A stretch of 64,000 nt of DNA from positions 1 through 64,000 of the forward strand of contig CAVYBY010000006.1 in assembly GCA_963766935.1 (NCBI GenBank), read 5' to 3'. This DNA comes from CAVYBY01 sp963766935. Its GTDB lineage: Bacteria; Actinomycetota; UBA4738; HRBIN12. This document shows, piece after piece, positions 19,359-28,138 of the stretch. The notes below the pieces were generated by a model. The model had not been told where the DNA came from, searched no databases, and worked only from the letters and a program-made list of their open reading frames with translations. Made by a program: the position numbers and the translations under genes. The first letter of the stretch is position 1, and every line of letters starts with the position of its first letter.

Positions 19359-21229
19359 GCCGATGCCTTTCGCTGCGATGCTCCGGCTTGGAGCCCCTCG
19401 TGGATCGCGCGCGCCAGCTCCGGTCCGATGCCCGGCGTCGCCGCGATCTCTTCGACGCTCGCCCGGCGAAGCTTCGCCAGCGAGCCGAAGCGGCGGAGCA
19501 GCGACCGCTTTCGCGCCGGTCCGATCCCCGGCACGTCGTCCAGCGGCGAGGCCAGCGCGCGCCGCTCGCGCTTCTGCCGGTGATAGGTGATCGCGAACCG
19601 ATGCGCCTCGTCGCGGAGGTGCTGCAGCACGAACAGCGCTTCCGACCCGCGCGGGATGGCGAGTGGGTCGGGCCGGTCTGGCAGATAGACCTCCTCGAGG
19701 CGCTTGGCAAGACCGACATGCGGAATCTGCAGCCCGAGGTCCGCGAGCACGCGTGAGGCCACGCTCAGCTGCCCGCGACCGCCGTCGACGACGACGAGGG
19801 CCGGCGGGTAGGAGAACCTGCGGCCCCGGCCCGTCGGTTCGTCTCGTTCCTGGAGGAGACGCGTGAAGCGCCGACGAAGCATCTCGCCCATGCTCGCGAA
19901 ATCGTCCGGTCCCGAGACCCCCTTGATCTCGAACCGCCGGTACTCGCCCCGCCGCGGAAGGCCGTCCTCGAAGACGACCATCGAGCCGACCGTGTCGGTC
20001 GGCCCCAGGTTCGAGATGTCGTAGCACTCGATCCGAAGCGGCGCCTGTTCCAGCTCGAGCCGGTCGGCAAGCTCCGTCAGCGCACGCGAGCGGGCGCCGA
20101 AGTCGGACGCGCGGCGGAGCTTGTGCCGGTGGAACCCCTCGGCGGCGTTTCGCGCGACGACCTCGGCCAGACGCCGCTTGGCCCCGCGCGCCGGCACCGC
20201 GATGCCGACCGGCCCGCCGCGCCGTTCGCTCAGCCAGCGCTCCAGGATGTCTCGCTCCCCCGGCTCTTCCGGTACGAGCACCCGACGCGGCACGTCCTGG
20301 CGCTCCATGTAGAGCTGCTCCAGGAACGAGGCCACGAGCCCCGCGCGGTCCAGGTCCTCGACCCGGTCGACGACCCAGCCCTTGCGTCCGACGACCCGGC
20401 CGCGGCGCACGAAGAACACCTGGAAGGCGGCCTCCAGCTCATCCTCGGCCATGCCCACGACGTCGAGATCCTCGGGCTGTGTCAGGACCATCTCCTGCGA
20501 CTCGAGGGCCCGCCGCGCCGCGCCGAGCTGATCGCGGAACCGTGCCGCCTGCTCGTACTCCTCGCGCCCGGAAGCCGCGTGCATCTCCTGCTCCAGCCGC
20601 TGAAGCACCGGCTTCGAGGAGCCGGCCAGGAATTCGCAGAGCGCGTCGACGTCGGCCCGGTAGCGCTCCTCGGTTGCGCCGGTTGCTTCGGGCACGCACG
20701 GACCGCTGCACCGCCCGATGTCGTAGTACAGGCACGGGCGCCGCGCCCGGGCCCGCTGGTCGAAGAAGGAGTTGGAGCACGTCCGGACCGGGAACACCCT
20801 CGTCAAGGCGTCCAGGGTGTCCCGGATCGCCCACGCGTGGCCGTACGGCCCGAAGTAGCGGACGTTCTTGCGCTTCTGCCCGCGGAGCACCTGCGCCCGG
20901 GGCCAGCGCTCCCCCACCGTCACGGCGAGGTAGGGATAGGACTTGTCGTCGCGGTACCGGACGTTGAACCGCGGCCGGTGGGTCTGGATCAGGTTGTACT
21001 CGAGCATCAGGGCGTCGACGTCGCCCGAGGCGACGATCCACTCGACGGCGGCGGCCGACTCGACCATGGCCTCGGTGCGGGGATGCAGCGGGCGGCCCCA
21101 GTAGTTCGCCAGCCGCTTTCGAAGGCTTCTCGCCTTGCCCGCGTAGATGACCCGGCCGTCGGCGTCACGGAACAGGTAGGCCCCAGGCTCGTCGGGGATC
21201 GTGGAGGCGGCGGGTCGGTTGAAGCTCAC
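19355..21229 (-). CDS. uvrC: Excinuclease ABC subunit UvrC
   Basis: A 624-residue nucleotide-excision-repair nuclease making both incisions. Domains in order: GIY-YIG (GAYLFRDADGRVIYAGKARS, residues 15-90), four-Cys region (CSNSFFDQRARARRPCLYYD and GRCSGPC), UVR motif near residue 200, RNase H-like nuclease (IECYDISNLGPTDTVGSM, about 405-425) and a C-terminal double helix-hairpin-helix (VPGIGPARKRSLLRRFGSL). Start GTG 21229 lies 6 bases after TACGAT. It heads a uvrC-rapZ unit. Confidence 0.97.
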   Translation of the reverse strand: MSFNRPAASTIPDEPGAYLFRDADGRVIYAGKARSLRKRLANYWGRPLHPRTEAMVESAAAVEWIVASGDVDALMLEYNLIQTHRPRFNVRYRDDKSYPYLAVTVGERWPRAQVLRGQKRKNVRYFGPYGHAWAIRDTLDALTRVFPVRTCSNSFFDQRARARRPCLYYDIGRCSGPCVPEATGATEERYRADVDALCEFLAGSSKPVLQRLEQEMHAASGREEYEQAARFRDQLGAARRALESQEMVLTQPEDLDVVGMAEDELEAAFQVFFVRRGRVVGRKGWVVDRVEDLDRAGLVASFLEQLYMERQDVPRRVLVPEEPGERDILERWLSERRGGPVGIAVPARGAKRRLAEVVARNAAEGFHRHKLRRASDFGARSRALTELADRLELEQAPLRIECYDISNLGPTDTVGSMVVFEDGLPRRGEYRRFEIKGVSGPDDFASMGEMLRRRFTRLLQERDEPTGRGRRFSYPPALVVVDGGRGQLSVASRVLADLGLQIPHVGLAKRLEEVYLPDRPDPLAIPRGSEALFVLQHLRDEAHRFAITYHRQKRERRALASPLDDVPGIGPARKRSLLRRFGSLAKLRRASVEEIAATPGIGPELARAIHEGLQAGASQRKASA

Positions 21230-21235
21230 GCGGCC

Positions 21236-21241
21236 ATCGTA
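21236..21241 (-). promoter_or_regulatory. -10-like TACGAT, leaderless start of uvrC
   Basis: TACGAT lies 6 bases before GTG 21229, leaving no room for a leader or Shine-Dalgarno. Confidence 0.5.
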
Positions 21242-21275
21242 GACGGACGCCCGCCGGGCGCCGGGATGCCGGGGC

Positions 21276-22889
21276 CTAGGAGGCGCCCTTCACGACGACC
21301 AGGGTCCCGGTCATCGTCGTGGGGTGGATCGTGCACTCGAAGAAGTAGGAGCCGGGATCCAAGACGCCGACCTGGATGTCGGTCTTGGCCGGGCCGGTGA
21401 TGGTGTCGCTCGCCGCAAGGGGGTTGGCGAGGTCGTCCGCCGTCTTGGCAATCGTCAGGTTGTGCTGCGTTGCGGCATCCTGGTTGTCGAAGCTGATGCT
21501 GAACGGCTTGCCCGACGCCGCGACGAGGCAGGCGTTCGTGAATGCGAGGTTCTTCGCCGCCTCGTCGAGCTGAACCGTCTTGTCGTCTCCACAGTTCTGG
21601 CTCGCCGGCGCACCCGCCTGGGGGGTCGGGCTGATCGCGACGAGATCCAGCTTCGAGGCATCCTGCTGCACCCCGACGATGAGGTCGTGGTTGACCGGCT
21701 CGTACCAAGCGAGGAAGACGTGGGCGTTGTCGCCGGAACCCGACGCGCCGACCGACGGGAACGTGCCGCCCTCGGTCCCGCGCGTCGTGACGGGATCGAG
21801 CGACCCGCCCGTGCCGCCCGCCATGTGCACGCCGTCGCCGTCCTGCCAGGCGACCCAGGTCGATCCGTCGTCCTGGAGCGCGACGCCCGTCGTCGGCTCC
21901 GCGTTGCCTTGCCCGTCCACGAGTCCCTTCGCGTCGGCGACGGTCGAGGTGGACCAGCTGCCGCCGTCCGCGGAGGTCGCCAGCACGACCGAGCCGTTCG
22001 AGTAGTAGGACGCGGCCAGACTCCCCTTCGAATCCGCCGTCATCGACAATCCCTCGCCGCCGGAACCGACGGTCGTCTGTGTGTGACCGCCGCCCGCCGT
22101 CACCGTGACGGCATCGACGCTTCCGGTCGCCGCGTCGACGAAGGCCACGACGGGAAGGCCGGCCGAGTTGACCTCGATCCCGGTGTGACCGGGCGCCGCG
22201 CATGCGGTACAGCTCGTCGCGGCCACCACCTGCGTCTGCCACGTGCCGGCGGGACGGCTGAGCATCACGACCTGCTGGCCGGTCGCGGCGTTCTCGGTGA
22301 ACGCCACCCAGGGGGTGCCGTCGGCGCCGACGGCGACCGCGGGGCGCCCGATCTGGCCCGCGGCCCCCTGCCGGACCAGTTCCGCGGTGAACGACGAGCT
22401 GGTCCGTTCCGCGTACCAGACGCCGTCCTGCGCGGTCCACACGACGTGCAGCCCTCCGTCGGCGTCGAGCGCGATGTCGGTCCCGTTCGTGTTGTCGGCG
22501 GTCGAGTTCGCCAGCGACGCGATCGTCTGGGGCCCGAATGCGATCGAGATGGGGATGTCGCTCGGCATCGCCGCCGCCCCGCGCTGCCAGTACCCCTGTG
22601 AGCTGAGGCTGTCCACGGCCACCGAGGGGATGGTCGGCACGGTCACCGGCCGGCTGACCGGAATGTCGTTGGGACCGAGCTTCGCGAAGAAGGAGAACGA
22701 GCTGACGTAGGGGATGCCGTCCTTGTCCACCACGATCGCGTTCCCCAGACCCGCGTCGTCGAGGGAATCCGCCACCTGGGGCACGAACTGCATGCCGGAA
22801 CCGAAGGTGATCGTGGCTTGTGTTGCCGTGGAGCAGGCAGCGGCCACCAGGGCTAGGAGGCATGGAAACAGGAGGACTCGCCTGGTCAC
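21276..22889 (-). CDS. Lipoprotein with beta-propeller-like repeats and C-terminal cupredoxin domain
   Basis: A 537-residue exported protein. GTG 22889 gives a lipoprotein signal ending LVAAACS (Cys 19). Residues about 50-410 are a run of short repeats alternating phrases such as GGLHVVWTAQDGVWYAE, GTPWVAFTENA and GSTWVAWQDGDGVHMAG, which look like blades of a sialidase-type beta-propeller. The last 110 residues resemble a type I copper domain, with candidate ligands His476 (ATQHNLTI), Cys519, His522 and Met526 (FFECTIHPTTM). A Cys pair (SQNCGDDK ... NACLVA) precedes it. It sits alone between uvrC and uvrA with its own leaderless-type start. An electron-transfer or copper-binding surface role is inferred, not shown. 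Confidence 0.75.
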   Translation of the reverse strand: MTRRVLLFPCLLALVAAACSTATQATITFGSGMQFVPQVADSLDDAGLGNAIVVDKDGIPYVSSFSFFAKLGPNDIPVSRPVTVPTIPSVAVDSLSSQGYWQRGAAAMPSDIPISIAFGPQTIASLANSTADNTNGTDIALDADGGLHVVWTAQDGVWYAERTSSSFTAELVRQGAAGQIGRPAVAVGADGTPWVAFTENAATGQQVVMLSRPAGTWQTQVVAATSCTACAAPGHTGIEVNSAGLPVVAFVDAATGSVDAVTVTAGGGHTQTTVGSGGEGLSMTADSKGSLAASYYSNGSVVLATSADGGSWSTSTVADAKGLVDGQGNAEPTTGVALQDDGSTWVAWQDGDGVHMAGGTGGSLDPVTTRGTEGGTFPSVGASGSGDNAHVFLAWYEPVNHDLIVGVQQDASKLDLVAISPTPQAGAPASQNCGDDKTVQLDEAAKNLAFTNACLVAASGKPFSISFDNQDAATQHNLTIAKTADDLANPLAASDTITGPAKTDIQVGVLDPGSYFFECTIHPTTMTGTLVVVKGAS

Positions 22890-22899
22890 GTCGGGCCGA

Positions 22900-22905
22900 A
22901 TCCTA
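22900..22905 (-). promoter_or_regulatory. -10-like TAGGAT, leaderless start of cupredoxin lipoprotein gene
   Basis: TAGGAT lies 10 bases before GTG 22889 with no Shine-Dalgarno. Confidence 0.45.
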
Positions 22906-22914
22906 GCAACCTCG

Positions 22915-25785
22915 TCAACGAGAGCTCTCGACCAGCTCGCGGCGTTTCGAGCGCCGGCGTCCCCCCAGCACCGGCGCCAGGAACCGGCCGGTGTGCGAGG
23001 CGGGATCTTCGGCGATCTCCTCGGGCGAGCCCGCCGCGACGACCGTTCCGCCCTGGTCGCCGCCCTCGGGTCCGAGGTCCACGATCCAGTCCGCGGTCTT
23101 GATGACGTCCAGGTTGTGCTCGATCACGAGCACGGTGTTGCCGGTGGAGACCAGGCGCTGAAGCACCGCCAGGAGCTTTCGGATGTCGTCGAAGTGCAAC
23201 CCGGTGGTCGGCTCGTCGAGCACGTAGATGGTGTTGCCGGTGGCCCGCTTGTGCAGCTCGCTGGAGAGCTTGATCCGCTGGGCCTCTCCCCCCGAGAGCG
23301 TCGGAGCCGGCTGCCCCAGCTTGATGTAGCCGAGACCGACGTCCGAGAGCGTCTGGAGATGGCGGCTGATCACCGGGATGTTCTGGAAGAACTCGAGCCC
23401 CTCGTCCACGCTCATCGCAAGGACGTCGGCGATCGTCCGGCCCTTGTACTTCACCTCGAGCGTCTCGCGGTTGTATCGCTTGCCCTTGCACACCTCGCAG
23501 GTGACGTAGACGTCGGGCAGGAAGTGCATCTCGATCTTGATCTGGCCGTCCCCGGCGCAGGTCTCGCATCGGCCTCCGCGGACGTTGAACGAGAACCGTC
23601 CCGGCAGGAACCCGCGGATCTTGGCCTCCGGCACCATCGCGAACAGCTTCCGGACGTGGTCGAACACCCCCGTGTACGTGGCGGGGTTGGAACGCGGGGT
23701 TCGCCCGATGGGCGACTGGTCGATGTCGATGACCTTGTCGAGCTGCTCCCACCCGACGAGGCGGCGATGCTTGCCCGGCAGGAGGCGAGACCGGTAGATC
23801 CGCTGCATCAGGGCGCGCAACAGGACGTCCTGGACGAGCGTCGACTTTCCCGAGCCGCTGACACCCGTCACGCAGACGAACAGACCGAGCGGGATGCGGA
23901 CGTCGACGTTGCGCAGGTTGTGCTCGCTGGCGCCCTGGATGGTCAGCCAGCGCTCCGGTGTCCGGCGGGCGTCTGGGATCGGGATCGACCGCCGCCCGGA
24001 CAGGTACTGACCCGTGAGCGATCGCTCGCTCTCCAGCAGCCCGGCCAGGTCGCCCGAGTACACGATCTCGCCGCCGTGCTCTCCGGCCGCCGGCCCGATG
24101 TCGACGATGTGGTCTGACTCGGCGATCGTCGCCTCGTCGTGCTCGACGACGATGAGGGTGTTGCCGAGGTCGCGCAGCCGGATCAGCGTGTCGAGCAAGC
24201 GGCGGTTGTCCCGCTGGTGCAGCCCGATCGACGGCTCGTCGAGGATGTACAGCACCCCGACCAGGCCGCTGCCGATCTGCGTGGCCAGCCGGATGCGCTG
24301 CGCCTCCCCGCCGGCCAGCGTCGCAGTCGCGCGGCCCAGCGTGAGGTAGTCGAGCCCGACGTCGACCAGGAACCCGAGCCGGGACCGGATCTCCTTCATC
24401 AGCCGGACCGCGATCATCTCCTCGCGCTCGGACAGGTCGACGTCGTCGAGGAACGACAGCGCGTCGCGGATGGAGCGTTCGGTCAACTGGGAGATGTTGA
24501 GCCCGCCGACCGTGACCGCCAGCGACTCCGGCCGCAGCCGGGCGCCCTTACACACGCGACACGGGATCTCGCGCATGAACTGCTCGAGCTTCTCGCGGGC
24601 GGCGTCCGACTCCGTCTCGGTGTGCCGGCGTTCGATGACCGGGATCACGCCCTCGTACGTGGTGTGGTAGGAGCGCTGCCGTCCGTAGCGGTTGCGGTAG
24701 CGGACGAAGACCTCGTCGTCCGAGCCGTACAGCAGGACCTCGCGCGCCCGCTTCGCAAGCTTCGACCACGCCGTGTCGAGCGAGAACTTCTGGACCTCCG
24801 CGACCGCCTCGAGAACCCGGTACCAGTACTCGAGCGACGAGCTGGCCCACGGAGCGAGCGCACCCTCGTTGACGGAGAGGCTCGGATCGGGGACGACGAG
24901 CTCCGGGTCGACCTCGAGCCGGATCCCCAGGCCGTCGCAGGTCGGGCAGGCCCCGTACGGCGAGTTGAACGAGAAGTTCCGGGGCGCCAGCTCCTCGAAC
25001 GAGAGCCCGCAGTGGGTGCACGCCAGACTCTGCGAGAACGTCTGCACGTCCTCCTCGCCTTCGTGGGTCGCGATCGCGATCGAGGCGATCCCCTCCGCCA
25101 GCTCGAGCGCGGTCTCGACCGAGTCGGCGACGCGCCGGCGGATGTCGGGCTTGGCGACCAGGCGGTCGACGACGACCTCGATCGTGTGCTTGTAGGTCTT
25201 CGGAAGCCGGATCGGCTCCGACAGATCGCGGATCGTCCCGTCGATCCGGGCCCGTGGAAACCCCTTGCGTCCCAGCTCGCCCAGGAGCTTCTCGTACTCG
25301 CCCTTGCGCCCCCGGACGATCGGGGCCAGGACCTGGAAGCGCGTGCCCTCGGGCAGGCCCATGACCTGGTCGACGATCTGCTCCGGGCTCTGGCGCCCGA
25401 TCGGCCGGCCGCAATTCGGGCAATGCGGATGCCCCACCCGCGCGTACAGGACGCGGAGGTAGTCGTAGACCTCCGTGATGGTGCCGACCGTGGACCGGGG
25501 ATTCTTGCTGGTGGATTTCTGGTCGATCGAGATGGCCGGCGAAAGGCCCTCGATAAAGTCGACGTCGGGCTTCTCCATCTGCCCGAGGAACTGACGGGCG
25601 TACGACGACAACGACTCCACGTACCGCCGCTGGCCTTCGGCGTAGATGGTGTCGAAGGCGAGCGAGGACTTTCCGGAGCCGGACAGGCCCGTGAACACGA
25701 TCAGCTTGTTGCGGGGAAGCTCCAGCGTGACGTTCTTGAGATTGTGTTCACGGGCACCGTGGATGACGAGCCGATCGGTGCCCAC
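22915..25785 (-). CDS. uvrA: Excinuclease ABC subunit UvrA
   Basis: A 956-residue DNA-damage-recognition ATPase of nucleotide excision repair. Both ABC modules are complete: GLSGSGKSSLAFDT near residue 31 and GVSGSGKSTLVQDV near residue 640, with signature regions LAGGEAQRIRLATQ and LSGGEAQRIKLSSE. Zinc modules are seen at CPNCGRPIG, CTHCGLSFE ... CPTCDGLG and CETCAGDGQ ... CEVCKGKRYN. Start GTG 25785 lies 8 bases after TACACT. It is divergent from the aminotransferase gene. Confidence 0.98.
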   Translation of the reverse strand: MGTDRLVIHGAREHNLKNVTLELPRNKLIVFTGLSGSGKSSLAFDTIYAEGQRRYVESLSSYARQFLGQMEKPDVDFIEGLSPAISIDQKSTSKNPRSTVGTITEVYDYLRVLYARVGHPHCPNCGRPIGRQSPEQIVDQVMGLPEGTRFQVLAPIVRGRKGEYEKLLGELGRKGFPRARIDGTIRDLSEPIRLPKTYKHTIEVVVDRLVAKPDIRRRVADSVETALELAEGIASIAIATHEGEEDVQTFSQSLACTHCGLSFEELAPRNFSFNSPYGACPTCDGLGIRLEVDPELVVPDPSLSVNEGALAPWASSSLEYWYRVLEAVAEVQKFSLDTAWSKLAKRAREVLLYGSDDEVFVRYRNRYGRQRSYHTTYEGVIPVIERRHTETESDAAREKLEQFMREIPCRVCKGARLRPESLAVTVGGLNISQLTERSIRDALSFLDDVDLSEREEMIAVRLMKEIRSRLGFLVDVGLDYLTLGRATATLAGGEAQRIRLATQIGSGLVGVLYILDEPSIGLHQRDNRRLLDTLIRLRDLGNTLIVVEHDEATIAESDHIVDIGPAAGEHGGEIVYSGDLAGLLESERSLTGQYLSGRRSIPIPDARRTPERWLTIQGASEHNLRNVDVRIPLGLFVCVTGVSGSGKSTLVQDVLLRALMQRIYRSRLLPGKHRRLVGWEQLDKVIDIDQSPIGRTPRSNPATYTGVFDHVRKLFAMVPEAKIRGFLPGRFSFNVRGGRCETCAGDGQIKIEMHFLPDVYVTCEVCKGKRYNRETLEVKYKGRTIADVLAMSVDEGLEFFQNIPVISRHLQTLSDVGLGYIKLGQPAPTLSGGEAQRIKLSSELHKRATGNTIYVLDEPTTGLHFDDIRKLLAVLQRLVSTGNTVLVIEHNLDVIKTADWIVDLGPEGGDQGGTVVAAGSPEEIAEDPASHTGRFLAPVLGGRRRSKRRELVESSR

Positions 25786-25793
25786 GACCGATC

Positions 25794-25799
25794 AGTGTA
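25794..25799 (-). promoter_or_regulatory. -10-like TACACT, leaderless start of uvrA
   Basis: TACACT lies 8 bases before GTG 25785; no Shine-Dalgarno and no LexA-type palindrome are seen in the upstream 50 bases. Confidence 0.5.
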
Positions 25800-25846
25800 G
25801 TGGGGACCTCCGACATGCCTCCCGTCACCACGCGCCGGGGCTCGGG

Positions 25847-25852
25847 TAGGCT
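25847..25852 (+). promoter_or_regulatory. -10-like TAGGCT, leaderless start of class V aminotransferase gene
   Basis: TAGGCT lies 10 bases before ATG 25863. It faces the uvrA -10 across 47 bases. Confidence 0.4.
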
Positions 25853-25862
25853 CGGCGATCGC

Positions 25863-27024
25863 ATGGCTCCCATCCCCGACCTCGCGTCCTACCGCGCCGA
25901 GTTCCCGGTGCTCGACCGCAAGACCTACCTGATCAGCGCCTCGCTGGGTCCGGTGTCGACCCGGTCGCGGCGGCTCCTGGACGGCTACCTCGACGCCTGG
26001 GCCACCAAGGGCGCCCCCGACCCCGTCTGGGGCGAGGACATCTTCCCCGCGATGGGCCTGCTGAAACGGACGTTTGCCGCCCTGGCCGGGTGCGACCCGG
26101 GCGAGCTGGCGATCACCACGAACCTCTCGATTGCCCTGTCGACGGTGGCGTCGTGTCTGGACCTGGCCGGCCCGCGGAACCGCGTCATCCTCTCGGAGCT
26201 GGACTTTCCCACCGACGGGCACGTCTGGCTGGCCTGGGCGCGGCGGGCCGGCGCCGAGGTGGTCTGGCTCCGCTCCCCCGACGGCATGACCATCCCGGTC
26301 GAGGCCTACGACGAGGCGATCGACGACCGGACCGCGCTCGTCATGGTCAACCGGGTGCTGTACCGCACGAGCGCGCTGGTCGACGCAGCCGCCGTCTGCC
26401 GGATCGCGAGGGAGCGCGGGGCCCTGTCGTTCGTCGACGACTACCACGGCGCCGGTCTCGTGCCCCTGGACCTTCACGCGCTCGGATGCGACCTCTACGC
26501 GGCCGGCGTCCTCAAGTGGCTGTGCGGAGGGCCGGGGCTCGCGTTCCTCTACGCGCGCCGCGAGCTGCTGCCGTCGCTCGAGCCGGCGGTCACCGGGTGG
26601 TTCGGATCGGCCGAGCCGTTCTCGTTCGACACCCAGCACCTCACGTATCACTCGACGGCCCGCCGGCTGGAGCACGGAACGCCGCCGGCGCCCGTCGTCT
26701 TCATCGCGCAGGGCGGGCTCGACGTCATCGCGGAGGTCGGCGTCGAACGGATCCGGGCGCGGACCGGCGAGCTGCAGGACCGGGTCATCGCCCGCGCCGA
26801 CGAGCTCGGCGTCGAGGTTCGGACTCCGCGCGAGCGGTCGGCCCGTGGCGGGGTCGTCAACGTGCAAGGTCGGGCCGGAGGCGGAACGGATCTGCCACGC
26901 GCTGCTCGACCGCGACGTCTGTACCGACTACCGCGGCGACGGCCTGAGGATCAGCCCGCACTTCTTCAACACCGAGGACGACGTCGACCGCTGCTTCGAG
27001 GAGCTGGCACCGCTGGTGCGTTGA
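25863..27024 (+). CDS. Class V aminotransferase / kynureninase-like PLP enzyme, frameshifted near the C-terminus
   Basis: A PLP-dependent fold type I enzyme of about 387 residues. SFVDDYHGAGLVPLD contains the PLP-binding Asp and a His, and AAGVLKWLCGGPGLAFLY the Schiff-base Lys. ATG 25863 (MAPIPDLASYRAEFPVL) is preferred over upstream ATGs because the TAGGCT hexamer fits it. At about 26865 the frame shifts; the true C-terminus (EAERICHALLDRDVCTDYR, then GLRISPHFFNTEDDVDR) continues in another frame to TGA 27022-27024. Kynureninase-like and SufS-like families are both possible; the substrate is unknown. It converges on the sulfite-oxidase-like gene. Confidence 0.75.
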
Positions 27025-27033
27025 TCGCGCCCT

Positions 27034-28125
27034 CTACCGGACCATCACCGTGACGCGCTGCGCCATGTTGTTGGCGAGGCCGTGGTAGTTCCAGGGTTGC
27101 TCCATGGGTTGGGCGTTGCCGGCCGCGTCGGTGGCGCGGACGACCAGGTCGTGCTCGCCCGGCCTCGCGTCCCACTCGAACGACCACGGCGCCCAGGCGT
27201 ACGGTCCGGGCGGTTCGCCCAGCGCCGCGTCGATCCACAACCGGCCGCCGTCGACGCTGACCTCGACGCGCTCGATCGGACCCCACCCCGACCAGGCACG
27301 TCCGCCGAGACGGCAAGAGCCGGCGTCGAGGATCCGGACGCGGTCGAAGAAGTTCGGGAATCCCGGCGGGACCATGAGCGCCCGCGGCATGATCCGCGTC
27401 ACCGCCTCGCCCGAATCATCCGGCTGCTGCCGGCGGCGGTAGGCGTCCATCTGGAAGCCGTCGAACGGCTCGGCGACGGCCGTGACGCGCCGCAGCCACT
27501 TCACGCTGGTCATGCCGTACCACCCCGGGACGAGCAGGCGAAGCGGGAAGCCGTGCTGCGGCGGGAGCGGCTGTCCGTTGACCGCGTAGACGAGGAGCAC
27601 CTCCTCGCGCATGGCGTCGGCCACGCCGAGGCCTCGCTCGTAGTCCTGCTCGATCTCGCCCTGGACGCCGTGGTCGGCGCCGGCAAAGACGACCTCGGCC
27701 GCGTCGGGGCGGAGCCCGGCGCGCTCGAGGAACGGCCCCAGCGCGGTTCCGGTCCACGCCGAGGTTCCCACGGCCTCGCTCAGCCAGGGCTGGCTCAGCG
27801 GGCGCGGCTGCAACCGCGCGCGGCCGTTGCCGGCGCACTCCATGGTCACTGGCATCGTGACCGCGGGAGCGCTCCGAATCTCGTCCATCGAGATCGACTG
27901 AGGATGCTCGACGAGCCCGTCCACGGCGAGCGTCCAGGCGGCGTCCTCGGTCTCGGGGATGTCGAAGTGGATCAGCAGGTAGTGCATGCCCACCGGGGTG
28001 ATCTCGTAGCGCAGGCCCTCCAGCGGCATGCCGTGGTTGCGGGCGGCCAGGGCCAGCTCCTCCGGCGTGATCTCGTCGCTCGACGCGATCCCGGCCAGGC
28101 CCTCGATCTCGGTGACGTCGTCCAC
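27034..28125 (-). CDS. Sulfite oxidase family molybdopterin enzyme
   Basis: A 363-residue protein with an oxidoreductase molybdopterin-binding domain and a C-terminal Mo-co dimerisation domain. PVTMECAGNGRARLQP holds the Mo-coordinating Cys (residue 97), followed by PLPPQHGFPLRLLVPGWYGM and SVKWLRRV, all family hallmarks. The dimerisation domain reads SGWGPIERVEVSVDGG and ends PMEQPWNYHGLANN. No Tat or Sec signal and no heme domain are visible, so a cytoplasmic location is predicted, unlike most bacterial sulfite dehydrogenases. GTG 28125 follows TAGATT by 7 bases. Confidence 0.88.
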   Translation of the reverse strand: MDDVTEIEGLAGIASSDEITPEELALAARNHGMPLEGLRYEITPVGMHYLLIHFDIPETEDAAWTLAVDGLVEHPQSISMDEIRSAPAVTMPVTMECAGNGRARLQPRPLSQPWLSEAVGTSAWTGTALGPFLERAGLRPDAAEVVFAGADHGVQGEIEQDYERGLGVADAMREEVLLVYAVNGQPLPPQHGFPLRLLVPGWYGMTSVKWLRRVTAVAEPFDGFQMDAYRRRQQPDDSGEAVTRIMPRALMVPPGFPNFFDRVRILDAGSCRLGGRAWSGWGPIERVEVSVDGGRLWIDAALGEPPGPYAWAPWSFEWDARPGEHDLVVRATDAAGNAQPMEQPWNYHGLANNMAQRVTVMVR

Positions 28126-28132
28126 GCGGCCC

Positions 28133-28138
28133 AATCTA
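28133..28138 (-). promoter_or_regulatory. -10-like TAGATT, leaderless start of sulfite-oxidase-like gene
   Basis: TAGATT lies 7 bases before GTG 28125 and overlaps the stop codon of the upstream amidohydrolase gene. Confidence 0.4.

Noticed and set aside
21226..22863. 545-codon minus-strand frame overlapping the cupredoxin lipoprotein
   Set aside because: Gly/Arg-rich out-of-frame translation of the same strand; the other frame has a signal peptide, repeats and a copper site.
24139..25800. Long plus-strand frame opposite uvrA
   Set aside because: Arg/Asp/Val-rich shadow of uvrA with no motif; uvrA itself is unambiguous.
25786..25862. LexA/SOS box between uvrA and the aminotransferase gene
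   Set aside because: No GAAC-N4-GTTC type palindrome is present here or before uvrB or uvrC.
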